Both the position numbers and the translations under genes were made by a program. From Calocera cornea HHB12733 (taxonomy: Eukaryota > Basidiomycota > Dacrymycetes > Dacrymycetales > Dacrymycetaceae): 64,000 nt of DNA. Within the stretch, counting starts at the first letter, position 1, and every line of letters starts with the position of its first letter. The stretch covers positions 1-64,000 of the forward strand of contig KV424054.1 in NCBI GenBank assembly GCA_001632435.1, in the 5' to 3' direction. The notes beneath the pieces are model-generated. The model searched no databases. It was not told the DNA's origin and saw only the letters and a list, made by a program, of their open reading frames with translations. This document shows positions 21,975 through 34,724 of the stretch, piece by piece.

Positions 21975-24113
21975 TCAGATCCGGTTCCCACTCGGGATCC
22001 TCGCCTTTGCCTTCGCCCTGCCAAGCCCGATGCCCGGCAGCGGCTCCTTAACGCTGCCGACGCCGAGCTCCTGCTCGTCGTCCCTCTCGTAGCTGCCGTA
22101 GCTTCCGTACGCGAGGCCGAGCGGTGTCTGGCTCCTCCCATGCTGAGGCTGATGCTGAGGCTCGGGCTGGGGCTCGGGCTGGGCGCTCGCGGGCCGGCGG
22201 GCGTTGCCGACTGCTGAGCTGGAGGGGCGGCCGATGCGGCTTGCTGCGAGTGGGAGGGAGGTGGGGGACGGGGAGGGGATCGAGGACATGTCCAGCATCG
22301 CTGTGCTGCGCTCGAGGGCTGGGCCGGGGCCTTTTGGCAGGGCCGGGACGGGCGAGGCGGAGGACATGCTCGCGGGGCGGTAGGAGGACGCTGGGTTGCG
22401 TGCTGAGCCGGTTGTGGAGATAGCGCGCCGGACCGACTGGGAGCGGCCGAGCGTCGGCTTGCCCCCTACGAACGAGGCGGATGCGGAGGTATCGGCCTGT
22501 CCTGTCGTTGCCATTGGAATGAACGACGGCGTGGGCGGGCGCGCGAAGCGCTGCGTGTCCGAGGGCCGGATCGTGGCTGTCGACTCTGCGAGCTGGCTGA
22601 GGCGCGATGCGGGCCGGCGCGAGGGGGCGAACGACTGTGACGGCGGCCGCGGGCGCTCGCCGTCGCTGGGCATGCGTGTGGTGTACGATGTCGGGGGGCT
22701 CTGCACCTCTATCGAGCGGCGGCGGTCGAAGGAGCCTCGGCCGTATTCGGTCGACGACCGCGAGGCGCTGGAGATCGGGCGCGTGGGGACAGGTGTCGGC
22801 GGGCCGATCTTGACGAAGGACGAGGACGAGTCGGCGACGCTGCTCGTGTCGGAGAGGACGACCCAGCCGGGGCTGTTCTCGACCTCGGCCACGGCGGGCT
22901 CCTTCTTGCGTGAGAAGGCGCTGGACACGGCCCGGCGGGCGTTGAGCCGGTTCTCGAGCTGCCGGACTTTGTTGCGCATCTCGCCCATCATCTGCGTCGC
23001 GGCCGACCGCGTGCGCGGCAGCGGCAGGGGCACGACCGTCGCGGTCGAGGCCGTCGACTCGGCCAGCATGGACTTGCGCGGCGCGGGGATGCGGGAGGGC
23101 GAGTTCGAGAGCGTCGAGTTGCGAAACAGCTTGGTGTTCGCCAGCGGCGGGTACGGCTTGGGCGGAGGGGTGGGGCCGGGCGAGGAGGCGCCGCTGCTGA
23201 TCACGGGCGACGCGGGAGGGGCCATCTTCCTCTTCTGTTGCACGGTGAGGTCGTCCAGGTGGAGCAGGGACTCGTCCTTCTCCCCTGGCAGGGACGGGGA
23301 CGTCGCCGGCGAGGGCCCGAGGGACGACCGTGTCTCCAGCTGGCGGCGCAGCTCTTCCTCCCGGTCCCTCGAGACGGCGACTTCGAGGTTGACGTCTGGG
23401 CATGCTGTCAGCGGGCCCAACGGGCTGCAGCGAAGCGCGCGGCGCACCTCTGAGCTCGTCCCGGAGCCGCTGCATCTCCTCCTCCTGCGCGGCCTTGGAC
23501 ATGAGCTCATGCTCGAGCATGATCTTCTCCTCCGTCGCGCGGTTGAAGCGCTCCTCCATCTCGGCGAGGCTGCTCTGCGCATAGCGCTCGTTCCGCTCCA
23601 GGTCGTCGTTGCCCATCTCGAGCTCCCGCACCTGCGTCTTGTACTCGCTCGTCATCTTGCGCAGCGAGTCCAGCTCCCGCTGCAGCGAGCTCGTCGTCGT
23701 GTTGAACGTCGCTTGCAGCTTCATGAACTTTGCCTGCAACGCGAATGGCGAAGCGATGAGCACGCGCCCGACGCGACAGAGCACGCGACGGCCAGCGACG
23801 CACCTTCCACTCGTCCCTCTCGCCCTCGAGCCTGTCGGCCCTCTTCCTCTCCGCACCCAAGCTCTGCTCCGTCGCGGCGAGCTCATCCTGGAAGAGCTTC
23901 TCGAGGTCCGCGGCCTGCTCCTGCCACTCCCTCAGGTCCTCGGACGTGTCGTCCAGCGCCCGGGCCTTGTCGATGTACATTGTGCGCCACTCGTCGGCGG
24001 AGTGCGCCGAGAGGGGGTCGAACCTGCATGTCATACACGCACGTGAGGAGCGCCGCGCGGCCGGAAGAGCACAGCAGCACGCACGCAGCCACCTCGTCCT
24101 CGCCGCCTCCCAT
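21975..24113 (-). CDS. NudE/Ndel1-type nuclear distribution protein, 651 aa
   Basis: NudE proteins bind LIS1/NudF and cytoplasmic dynein and are needed for nuclear migration in hyphae. Exons are 24113-24085, 24023-23804, 23733-23448 and 23395-21975. After a short acidic start, residues 20-205 form a nearly unbroken coiled coil (EWQEQAADLEKLFQDEL, ERYAQSSLAEMEERFNR, EKIMLEHELMSKAAQEEE), which matches the NudE N-terminal domain, including the block just before a DVNLEVAV stretch. The remaining 440 residues are rich in serine, proline and arginine, typical of fungal NudE tails. A short second coil (MMGEMRNKVRQLENRLNARR) lies in the tail. The exon 1 choice rests on frame and a GTGCGT donor; a later in-frame ATG near 24033 is an alternative start. 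Confidence 0.85.
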
Positions 24114-24970
24114 GCTTGGCGTGCCTCCGGGCAGCGGAGGGTGTGATGGGGCAGTGCCTCCCCACAGCGGAGGGCGGGATTGTCAGGCAGCAGAGGGCGT
24201 GATCGGCCAGTCCCTTCCTGCAGGTAGTTCCTCCTCCGTAGCGGTAGTTGGGCAGTCCTAGGACAATGCAGGCCGTCAGCCTCCTCTCCAGCGGCGCCTT
24301 GAGCGGCGGGTGCCGGCGGGGGCAGCGTACTGTACTGACCTGTACTGTACTGTGCGGTACTGGCAGCAGAGGCAGTCGGCAATTCCCCTCGAACTGGACT
24401 GGTCTGGACTGGTCTGGACGCTGGTGCTAGTGCTGAGAAGGGCGTAGCCGCTGTGCTGTGCTGTGCTGTGGTCGGGGTCGGGTCGGGTCGTAGCCGCTGT
24501 GCTGTGGTCGGCGTCGGCGGTGTGGGCTAGTGAGTCGTCGACGGCTCCTCTGACTGCGGGCTCGGGAGTGGCGCACTGCCACTGACAACGCGCCTGCCCG
24601 GGCACGTGATTATCGTGTCCCCTCCCGTCCGAGTCCCGCCGTGGACCACTGTACTGTACTGTACTGTACTGTACTGTGCAGTATGGTCGGACACTCCAGT
24701 GCAGTGCAGTCCAGTAGTGCCAGACTGTACTAGTCGCCCTCCGCCTGACCGGCACCGGTCGCATCATACATACAGTACCCGTCCATGCCCTTCCCTCAAT
24801 TGCAGCCGACGCTCCCGCGGGCAGTCGCACTAGTACTCAGTCACTGATCTGGCAACTTATGCTCATCTTGGTATCCTGTTCCTCCCCGCGCCGTGCATCC
24901 CGCTCTGTCTCACTGTCTCTTCCAATGCGGAGTCTCTTGCCCACATGCCTGCCCGTCCGGCTCTCTATGT
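24114..24970. other. Intergenic with CTGTA microsatellite
   Basis: This holds the NudE promoter and the 3' flank of the OYE gene. A CTGTA pentanucleotide array lies at 24649-24677 and smaller GTACT repeats near 24325-24360. No gene seen. Confidence 0.55.
24649..24677. repeat. Pentanucleotide microsatellite (CTGTA)n
   Basis: About six tandem CTGTA units. Confidence 0.85.
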
Positions 24971-26776
<1,806 letters not shown>

Positions 26777-27269
26777 GCTTGTGTGGCTGCTGCCGTCACT
26801 GCTCACTGCTCACTGGGTGGGCGTGGGGGTGGGGAGGGCCGCCCGGGCAGTTATAGCATCGCCGCGCGCGACCCGGGGCCCGCCGCTCACGTCATCGCAG
26901 GTCGAGTCACGGCGTTAATATAATAATATAATAATAACGTAAGCTATTCTTATTATTAATTAATGTTACCTAATCTTGAATGTTACCTAATCTTGGGGCG
27001 CAATGTTCATCACCTTTTCTGACATTTTGCCAAGTATTTGATAGTTGATAGTGCTCCATCATTTAATCCCAAGTAACCACCCAGAAAAGACCAACAGGTG
27101 CTGCCAGATCCATTTGCAATATGGTATCCTGATTCTTTGTCTGCTGTCATGCAGCCCCAAAGTAGTCAATAATTGATTGCGTTTCATTGTAACATTGCAC
27201 AGAGAGACCCAGCCCCAAAGGGTCAGACCCTTGTATTAATAACGTTCAAGCGTGCTGTCCGTAGTAACG
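26777..27269. other. OYE promoter and AT-rich island
   Basis: From 26914 to about 27250 the GC-rich background gives way to AT-rich DNA with TAATA repeats and two copies of ATGTTACCTAATCTTG (26962-26995). Both edges carry AATAACGT. It could be a small inserted element. No gene seen. Confidence 0.55.
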
Positions 27270-27850
27270 CCCACCGCCCGCCTGCAGCGCTCGGTCGCCG
27301 CTGCGAACTCAGCCACAACGCTCCGCACACCGTCCTTCGTCAGGACTCGGCAGCTCCCGGATATAACAATACTCATTCAACGGCATCCCCCGCATGGCAC
27401 CGTACGCGCATGAAGCACCTCGTCAGAGTACACACTGGAATCCGCACCATCGTCCATCGTCCATCGTCCATCGTCCGGCCACCCACCGTCCTCCTTCGCA
27501 GCCATCGAACAGCATGGCGCACGGTGCACCCCGGATTGTGTACTGCACGGCATCAGCCAGCCAGTCGCGTACAGTCCCAGGCCCCGTTCTCAGTCGACGG
27601 GCACATCGGCGGAATGGCAGCCCAGATCCCGTTCTTGGACTGGACGGTGTGGGTTGCTCGCGGCTGGAAGAGGACGAGGAGGGCGGCGCGGGGAGAGGTC
27701 TCAGCAGGGATGCAGTGATAGGAGGAGAAGGGAGATACAGTACGTACGCGTACCTGCTGGAAGGGGGCTCTGCGGGGAGCGGCGTTCAGCTGATGGATAG
27801 ACGGGTTCTGCCTAACGGCCGGGCACGCGGTCGTTATTGAGGCTTCTTTC
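27270..27850 (-). pseudogene. Old Yellow Enzyme relic 1
   Basis: Four blocks follow the neighbouring OYE gene in the same order and strand: an exon-1-like piece near 27760-27850, an exon-2-like piece near 27590-27660 (QPRATHTVQSKNGIW against [15 protein letters not shown]), an exon-3-end piece near 27470-27500 and an exon-4-like piece near 27275-27340. Most of the catalytic half is missing and no frame runs through. It is a shrunken, dead copy. Confidence 0.65.
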
Positions 27851-29026
27851 TGACCGGAGCGTCTCCCATGTTGGTCGTGCACTGTTGAGCCAGTTGTGGT
27901 CCAGCTGGTCTGGGTGATAGTAGCAGCAGAATAAGTCGTGCTTTTCCTCCGTTCTTGAGAGCAGCATCATACGAGTGAGTACATCCGTGAGCAACTTGAC
28001 TGCAGTGTACAGTGATGCCTCAGCGAGCACATTGCCGCAATCGTCCGACAGCGACTCGACGCATGTGAGGGGTTGCTGTGGGCCTTGATCCGATCCCGTG
28101 CAGCGCGGCCCGGCTTCATGCTTCCAGTTCTGTCGTCGGGATGCTCGTGCAGGGTTGAAGCTGTTGCCTGGTGAGCTGCCTCAGACCGGCCGGGAGAAGG
28201 TCGGGCCGACCCAGTCAAGATCCGAGACGGGAAGCCTTGCTGCGTCATTGCCGTCCTATGCAGAGCAGCTTCGACCCGTCCCGATCCGGATTCCTCATTC
28301 CGGGCGCTCTCATCCGCTCCTCCAGGCTGTGTACCACGCCGAGCTGGGATCCAAAGCTGCAGCGTAGCACGGTATGTTGGGGATCGGATGTTCCGGCCGT
28401 CCGACACTCACGCAAGGACGGAGCAAGCCGTTGCTCGCTCGTGTGCGTACAGTGTATACCCGCCGCTGCCAGGCTGCAGCCCGGCCCCGCTCTGGCCCGC
28501 CGCGGCTGCCCATGTCGCCCGGTGCACTCATACCGACCCGGCGTGCGGCGGCGGCATCCGTCCTTGAACCTCATGCGCCGACCGCCGCCCGCTGGGTCCA
28601 CTACCGAGTCGGAAGCCCGGACCAGCGTCCAGGACGTCCGAGTCGGCTCGGAGTCCGGACCGCGAGTGGCGGCTGGGCGGCAAGCTGATAGGCCTCAGAA
28701 GGCGTCCCCGGGTGTGTGTGCTTGCAGTCACTGGTGGATGACTCGTTGGGCGGCGCACACGATCGGCGGGGTTGGGGCCGTGCGCACGTGATTGACGCGG
28801 TGTTGGCGGTGCGGCTGAGGCTGAGGGCGAGGGCAACTCGACTGTGCCGCTGTGCCGCTGTGTGGGCGACTGTCGACGTCGGCGTTGACTGTCGACTGGA
28901 CGACTGTATAGCTGTATACCCGATCACAGCCCGACCTGTGAGCTAGGACTAGACGGGCCTGGCGTGCTGCTGCTCATGACGAACCGGGCACCGACTCCCC
29001 ACATCGACACGAATCCACGACTATCG
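27851..29026. other. Intergenic between the two OYE relics
   Basis: No supported gene. The stretch is GC-rich with short open frames only. Confidence 0.5.
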
Positions 29027-30510
29027 ATGCACAAACGACCCGTGCCCGGCGCGCACCATTCTAAGTTCCCGCTCAACGACCCGCCCGGCCCATCGGCGCT
29101 GCTTTCCCCGCCGGGCGCCCCGCCACCTGCACCATGGACGGCTAACCCCACGCCGTCTCCCGCAGAGCACCCGCGCGCGCAACAAAGCCCTGCCAACCTC
29201 TTCCATCCCCTCCCGGCTCCCTAACGCTCAAGAACCGCGTATGGGTATCGCGGATGTGCCAGTCCTCAAGCGAGCACAGGCATGCGACGCACTGGCATTT
29301 CGTGCATATTGGGGCGCCTCATCCCCTCCCTGCTCTGCCTGCGCTTGCCTCTCAGCGTTGCTGCGTTGCTGCACCGCCCACGCCTGTTACAGGGCTTCGC
29401 ACCGCGCGGCGCCGGTGCGCTCATAGTGGAAGCGATGTCGGTCAGGCCGAACGGGCGCGAGTGCACCGGGCTCTGGCAGGAGAGCCAGACCCCCTCTCAA
29501 ACACATCGTGGACTTTGGGCGTGCCCAGGACGCCAGGGCGGGTCATCGGCCTGCAGCTCGCGCGCGCGGGGAGCAAGGCAAGCCGCGCGCGGCGTCGGTG
29601 CAGGACACCGACGGGCGGAACAGGGAGCTGCCCAAGGAGCTGGTGAGGGTTGCGAGTGTGGACGAGGGCGGTGGCCCCAGGATGGTCAGTCCCGCTACTG
29701 CATCCCGTCTGCTCCCTTCACTGTGGCACGCCCCGCTCCTCTCGGCGTTGCAGTACCACGCTGTGCGCAGTCGTAGGCGGTAGGCCCATCGGCTAGGACC
29801 TGGGCTTCCAACAGCCCCCAGAGCTCACCCAGGGGGCCAGGCCGGGTGGTGCAGGCGTTGGTAGCTGCTGCCGAGCGGCCGAGCGCGCGGGGTGCGCGTC
29901 CTTCCCTTGCTTGCTGCCACAGCCGGCGTACCCCGCTGACCTGCGGGTTCTCGTGCAGTCGACTTCGTCGAGATCCTCGGCGCACACGCCCGCCTGCTCT
30001 CCCCGCTCTCGACACCGCCCAGCCTAGACCCGTGGCAGCGCGCACCCCAACCGGGTGGCTGCCTGTACAAGTGAAGTAACGCCGCCTGGCAAGCACAGGC
30101 CCTCTTCTTCCGCGCCTCCACCTCCGACCGGCCGCGGGCCGGAGCAGGAGCAGGAGCAGGACCCCGCCCCGGGCGCGTGGCTGCATTGGGGTCGCGATCG
30201 AGCAGGCTCCTGTGCTCGCGTTGACCTGCTCTGCGCGCTGCCCGCCGTGTCCAGGGCGGGCGGGCGACTGGCTGCAGGCTCGCGCCAAGTCCACGCCGGG
30301 GTCCAAGTGCCCTTCTCCTTCTGCGCGCACATCAAGCGCACGCGCCGTCCGCTCGTCATGGCCAGCGCAGGCGGACTGCGGACGGGATGTTCGGGCCAGT
30401 GGGAAGCGAGTTGCGCAGGCACGGCGAGTGGATTGGCCGCTGTACGCGCCGGCGAGTGGGCGTGCCCGGCCACCCGCTGCAGTACGGTAGGGCGTGGGGT
30501 GGCCAGCGGC
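29027..30510 (+). pseudogene. Old Yellow Enzyme relic 2 (opposite strand)
   Basis: This plus-strand copy follows most of the OYE gene. It has a KRPVPGAHHSKFPLNDP start (29027), KNRVWVSRMCQSSS and HWHFVHIG near 29230-29310, GFAPRGAGALIVEA near 29394, VIGLQLARAGSKASRA near 29550, VDFVEILGAHARLLS near 29957, and RVDWPLYA near 30430. These pieces lie in different frames with stops between them, the HGAH catalytic pair reads LGAH, and the segment after GLWQE is shifted. It is therefore a decayed inverted duplicate of the gene at 24971-26776. Confidence 0.75.
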
Positions 30511-31766
30511 CAGCGGCCAGCGGGCAGGGGACAATACGATCTATGCGCTCCGTTTTCTACCCAGGGCGGCCGGGCCTCGGGCAGCCCGTCTCCGCCCCTC
30601 GCGAGTCGGGTAGGGGTACTGTCGCTGTAGCCGTACGACCAGCCCACAGCGCGCTACCGACGTGCGCACCGGTACTGCGTACTGCGTACTGCATACCGCG
30701 TGCCCGTGGTCCTGGCTCGCCTCGCGCGTGCACACCATGAGCGCGAGAGCGGTGGCTCGCCCATCCCGGGGTACAGGTACAGGTACAGTATGTATGTATG
30801 TGCGGGCCCGGGCGAGTCTGGGGCCATCTCCCGCTCCGGCGCAACAGCTTGCTCGGCCCGTCCGCCCGGTGCTCGGTGCCCGGTGCTCAGTGGACCGCTG
30901 TCCCAACCCCCGGTGCGCACTGCAGATGGATTGAAGACCAGTACTGCCAGGCCGAAGCCGTTCATCGCCAGCCGAAGACCGGATCCGTCACGTGCCGCGT
31001 GAGATTACGGAGATGGCCCCCATCGGGTCGCATTCATTCCACGCTTGTCTCGCCTCTCGCGGTTGCATCCCCGGCCCCGGCCCCGGCCCTGGCCCCGGAC
31101 TGTACATCCCCGCCCCGCCTCGCCGCCCACGCCGGCAGTTCTCCCAGAGCATGCACATGCACAGCGACGTACTGCACGTACTGCGATACCGCACCGAACC
31201 GCACCAGCGGGGACGGGCTGCTGTCCACCCCCGCCCGCATCGCGCAATGTCGCACCATGATGGCGCACTGGCGCACTGGAAGTGTACGGCGACGCTCCCT
31301 ATCTGGCCCGGGTGCAGGCTGCATATACAGAACAGCTGGGGCTACACGCTCCACGGCATGAACGATCTGCACTGTACGGCACGGTACGGCGAGACGGGCA
31401 GGGCTGCAGGCCAACGCAGGCCGCACACGCCGTCCCCTCCCATCTCTCCTCGCAGCGCCTTCTCCCGCGCCTGCTCCCCGTGCTCGGCGGGCGCAGCGGG
31501 CTCTACAACCTTCTGTCGCCCTTGGACGCTCGACTTTCAGGCTCTACGACTCAGGCTCTACGACTCAGGCTCAAGCTCAGGCTCAGGCTCAAGACCAGGA
31601 TCAGGGGGCTCAGGGCTGCTTGATTGGTCAGTACGTGTCGCTGGTCGCGGCTGACCGAGCGCACTCCCTCTGTACTGTATATACAGTAGCGGTGAGCCGT
31701 GCTACGTGCTACATGCCCCTGCCCCTGCCCGCTGTCCCCTCCCCTCCCCGTCTCCCCCGAACCGCA

Positions 31767-31767
<1 letters not shown>
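30511..31767. other. Repeat-rich intergenic region
   Basis: This region contains GGCCCC-type repeats at about 31066-31101, CTCAGG-type tandem repeats near 31540-31605, and CCCCTG repeats near 31714-31732. No gene recognised. Confidence 0.5.

Positions 31768-31854
<87 letters not shown>
31768..31854. repeat. 87-base homopolymer run of C
   Basis: Every base from 31768 to 31854 is C. It ends exactly where paralogs of the next gene have their ATG. It could be a real unstable tract or an assembly artefact. Confidence 0.95.
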
Positions 31855-32982
31855 ACGCCCGTCCCAACGCCGCACGCCGTCCCCGCGCTCCTCTCCTTCC
31901 TCTCCCCGGCCCTCAAGGCGAAGCCCTACACCAAGTCGACGTCTGGCGAGACGAACGTGATCAGCGAGGAGCGTACGGTGCCCGTCACGGACCTGCGCTC
32001 GCTGCCCGAGAGCGACCTGCAGGCGTTCACGACGGACACGAGCGGGTTCCAGTGGGTCAAACACGAGAGCAAGTTGAGTGGCGACGAGCTGCTCGACGAG
32101 GAGAGCATCAAGCGCGTTTACTACCCCGAGGTGGACGCGTGAGTGCGCATGCCACCCTCGCCAGCGCCCTCCCTGACACAACCGCAGCTTCCTCAAGTCC
32201 CGCCTCGGCGCCAAGCGCACCTTCATCTTCGACCACACGACGCGCCGCGCCCCTCCGCGCGGGGAGAAAGTCGACTTCGGGCGCGACCCGAACGCGCGCG
32301 GGCCCGTCCACCGCGCCCACGTCGACCAGTCCCGCAGCGCGGGCGCGGAGCGCGTCTTCGTACACATGGGCGAGGAGGCCGAGCGCCTCAGCAGGGGCAG
32401 GGTCCAGATCGTCAATGTTTGGAGGCCGATAAGGGGCCCGGTGAGTGCGCGCTTTTGCTGCTGCTGCTGCTGCTGCCCGGGCGGGCGTGGACATGGCTGA
32501 TCGGAGGGTGGGACTTGTGCGCGCAGGTCACGGACTGGCCCCTCGCCGTCGCCGATTACAGGAGCGTCGACCCCGAGACGGACCTGCAGTGAGCACTCCT
32601 CCCCCCCGTCTCCCTCCGCGGAGCGGCATCCCCAACCCCCGGAGCAGCAGCAGCTGACGCCCCACCCCTCCCCCGCAGGCCAACAGACCTCATCTACCCG
32701 CACCGCGTGGGGGAGACGCTCTCGGTGCGGTACAGCCCGCGCCAGCGGTGGTACTACATCTCCGAGCAGCAGCCGGAGGACGTCCTCCTGCTCAAGTGCT
32801 ACGAGTCCGAGTCCGAGTCCGAGTCCGACTCCCTGTCCGACACGCCGGGCGCAGACGGGGTGCAGAAGGGCAGGGCGCTGCTCACCCCGCACACGGCCTT
32901 CTGGAACCCGGAGAGCGGGGGGAGGGAGGGCGAGCCCAGGCAGAGCATAGAGGTCAGGGCGCTGGTGTTTTATTCGGATTAG
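31855..32982 (+). pseudogene. CmcJ/NvfI-type oxygenase copy A, start codon missing
   Basis: This family (CmcJ/NvfI, 'GA4 desaturase/AsaB hydroxylase' type) contains small oxidative tailoring enzymes of fungal metabolism. Exons (31855-32138, 32188-32440, 32527-32588, 32679-32982) mirror copies B and C, with the marks TTDTSGFQWVKH, FIFDHTTRRAPP, NVWRPIRGP, DWPLAVADYRS, QRWYYISEQQPEDVLLLKCYES, LLTPHTAFWNPES and RQSIEVRALVFY. The body is fully open. But the ATG that begins B and C (M-P-V-x-T-P) is ACG here and directly follows the poly-C run, and no in-frame ATG is found upstream. An ATG at 31713 would come into frame only if the tract were one C shorter or two longer. A GAGTCC expansion (about 32803-32832) adds Glu-Ser repeats to the loop after CYES. 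The gene is dead, mis-assembled, or started by an unseen upstream exon. Confidence 0.75.
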
Positions 32983-33710
32983 GCGGCGGGGAGGTGCCGG
33001 CAAGTAGGGCTGGGCAGAGTCGCCGGCAAACGCAGCGCAGTGGGCTGGATGGGCCGCGATTGGTGCTTCACACAAGTCAGACGCGGGAAGCGCAGGAGCT
33101 GGATCATGTGCGCTGTACACCATGGAACGTATAACGTATACGGTAGCGTCAGACCGCCTGCTCACGTAGGAGCGCGTCAGTGCACACCAGAAAACGTACA
33201 GTACAGTGCCCTACGATGCGTCGCAGTGTGCTCCATTCGTCCGCGCTCGTCCGCGCGGCCGTCCGAGTCAAACACCCGTAACACGCACACTCACACGCAC
33301 ATGCACATGCACACGCGCCCGCGCCCGATCTGGCACCCCACCCCAACACATCCCAACTTCCAGCAGTCATCACCACTATCGTTGGTCCGCATGGCCCGCC
33401 CCGGCCGAGCCCGACAGTCCACCCAGGCTTCTCCAGGCTCCGGAAGACGGTGCAAGGGCAGACTGGCAGCTGTCAACTGAACAACTATGACGCCATTCTA
33501 GCACCACCTCGTCTGCGGTGCTTCGTGAATAATGACATTCTTCTCCCTGGCAACTTGCTGACTGAGCGTGCCAGTGCTAACGTACAGTATAAAGCGGCTG
33601 GCCCATCCCCGCCAGCGATTGGCGATCCGCGCCCGTTGCACTCTTCTTGTTTCCAGCTTGAATTCCAGTCCCTCGTACCTTCCAGACAGAACAAAGAAAC
33701 AAGCAACACG
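32983..33710. other. Intergenic, promoter of oxygenase copy B
   Basis: No gene seen. A TATAAA at 33588-33593 lies about 120 bases before the ATG. An alternating CACA/GCAC stretch is near 33285-33325. Confidence 0.5.
33588..33593 (+). promoter_or_regulatory. TATA box of oxygenase copy B
   Basis: TATAAA about 120 bases upstream of the ATG at 33711. Confidence 0.45.
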
Positions 33711-34724
33711 ATGCCGGTCGCGACGCCCCAGACGCTCAGCGCGGACATCCCCTTCCTCTCCCCCGCGCTCAAGGAGAAGCCCTACCGGTACACCACCACC
33801 GCCGCCACGAACATCATCACCGAGGAGCACGCGGTGCAGCTCACGGACTTGCGCTCGCTGCCCGAGAGCAAGCTCGGGGGGTTCACGACGGACACGAGCG
33901 GGTTCCAGTGGGTCAAGCATCAGAGCAAGCTGAGCGGCGACGAGCTGTTCGACGAGGACAAGATCAGGAATGAATATTATCCGGAGGTCGATGCGTACGT
34001 AAACCCGTCAGAGGCAGCCCCCTGTGTAAGATGTTGAACCTGGGCCAGATTCCTCAAGAGCTTCCTCGGTGCAAAGCGCACTTTCATCTTCGACCACACA
34101 ACGCGCCGCGCCCCTCCTCCCGGTCAGAAGCCCGTCCAGACGCGCGACCCCGCGAACAGGACGACGACGCCGGGTGCGCATGTAGACCAGACGCCCAAGG
34201 CCGGCGCGGCGCGCGTGTTCTACCACCTGCCTGAGGAGGCGGAGCGCCTGAGCAAGGGCAGGGTGCAGATCATCAATTTCTGGAGGCCGATTCGCGGGCC
34301 GGTGAGTTGGGCTGGGCCGAGGAGCGAGGAAGACGCTGATGACCATGTGTATTGCAGGTTCGGGACTACCCCCTGGCTGTTGCCGACTATCGCAGCACCA
34401 ACCCTGAGACGGACCTCCAGTGAGTACAGGCGTATGCGTCGTGGCGACGGGGCGCTGAGCGGTGACAGGGCCAACGACCTGATTTACCCAGACCGCACCG
34501 GGGAGACGTACTCCGTGAGATACGGCGACCACCAGAAGTGGTATTATATCAAGGACCAGCAGCCGGACGATGTGCTGCTCCTCAAGTGCTACGAGTCCGA
34601 GGTCGTCCCCGGGCGCGCGCTGCTGACGCCGCACACCGCGTTCTACAACCCGGAGAGCGAGAAGCAAGAGTTCGAGCCGAGGCAGAGCATCGAGGTCCGT
34701 GTACTGGTGTTTTATACTGACTGA
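33711..34724 (+). CDS. CmcJ/NvfI-type oxygenase copy B, 284 aa
   Basis: This is probably a metal-dependent oxidative tailoring enzyme; relatives include CmcJ of cephamycin synthesis and fungal AsaB/NvfI proteins. Exons 33711-33994, 34049-34301, 34358-34419 and 34469-34724 give an intact frame with lengths 284, 253, 62 and 256. Family marks are DLRSLPESKL, DTSGFQWVKH, the YYPEVDAF junction, KRTFIFDHTTRRAP, INFWRPIRGPVRDYPLAVADYRS, DLIYPDRTGET, HQKWYYIKDQQPDDVLLLKCYESE, LLTPHTAF and RQSIEVRVLVFYTD. No signal peptide is present, so it is likely cytosolic. It sits 730 bases after copy A in the same direction and is separated from copy C by the transposon. The substrate is unknown. Confidence 0.85.

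Noticed and set aside
22396..24261. Long plus-strand open frame of about 620 codons
   Set aside because: It is the complement of the NudE coding sequence; high GC leaves the opposite strand open. The translation is low-complexity and has no family marks.
31702..33165. Minus-strand frame of nearly 490 codons with a poly-glycine stretch
   Set aside because: It is the complement of oxygenase copy A and the poly-C run, and it reads across the introns of the real gene.
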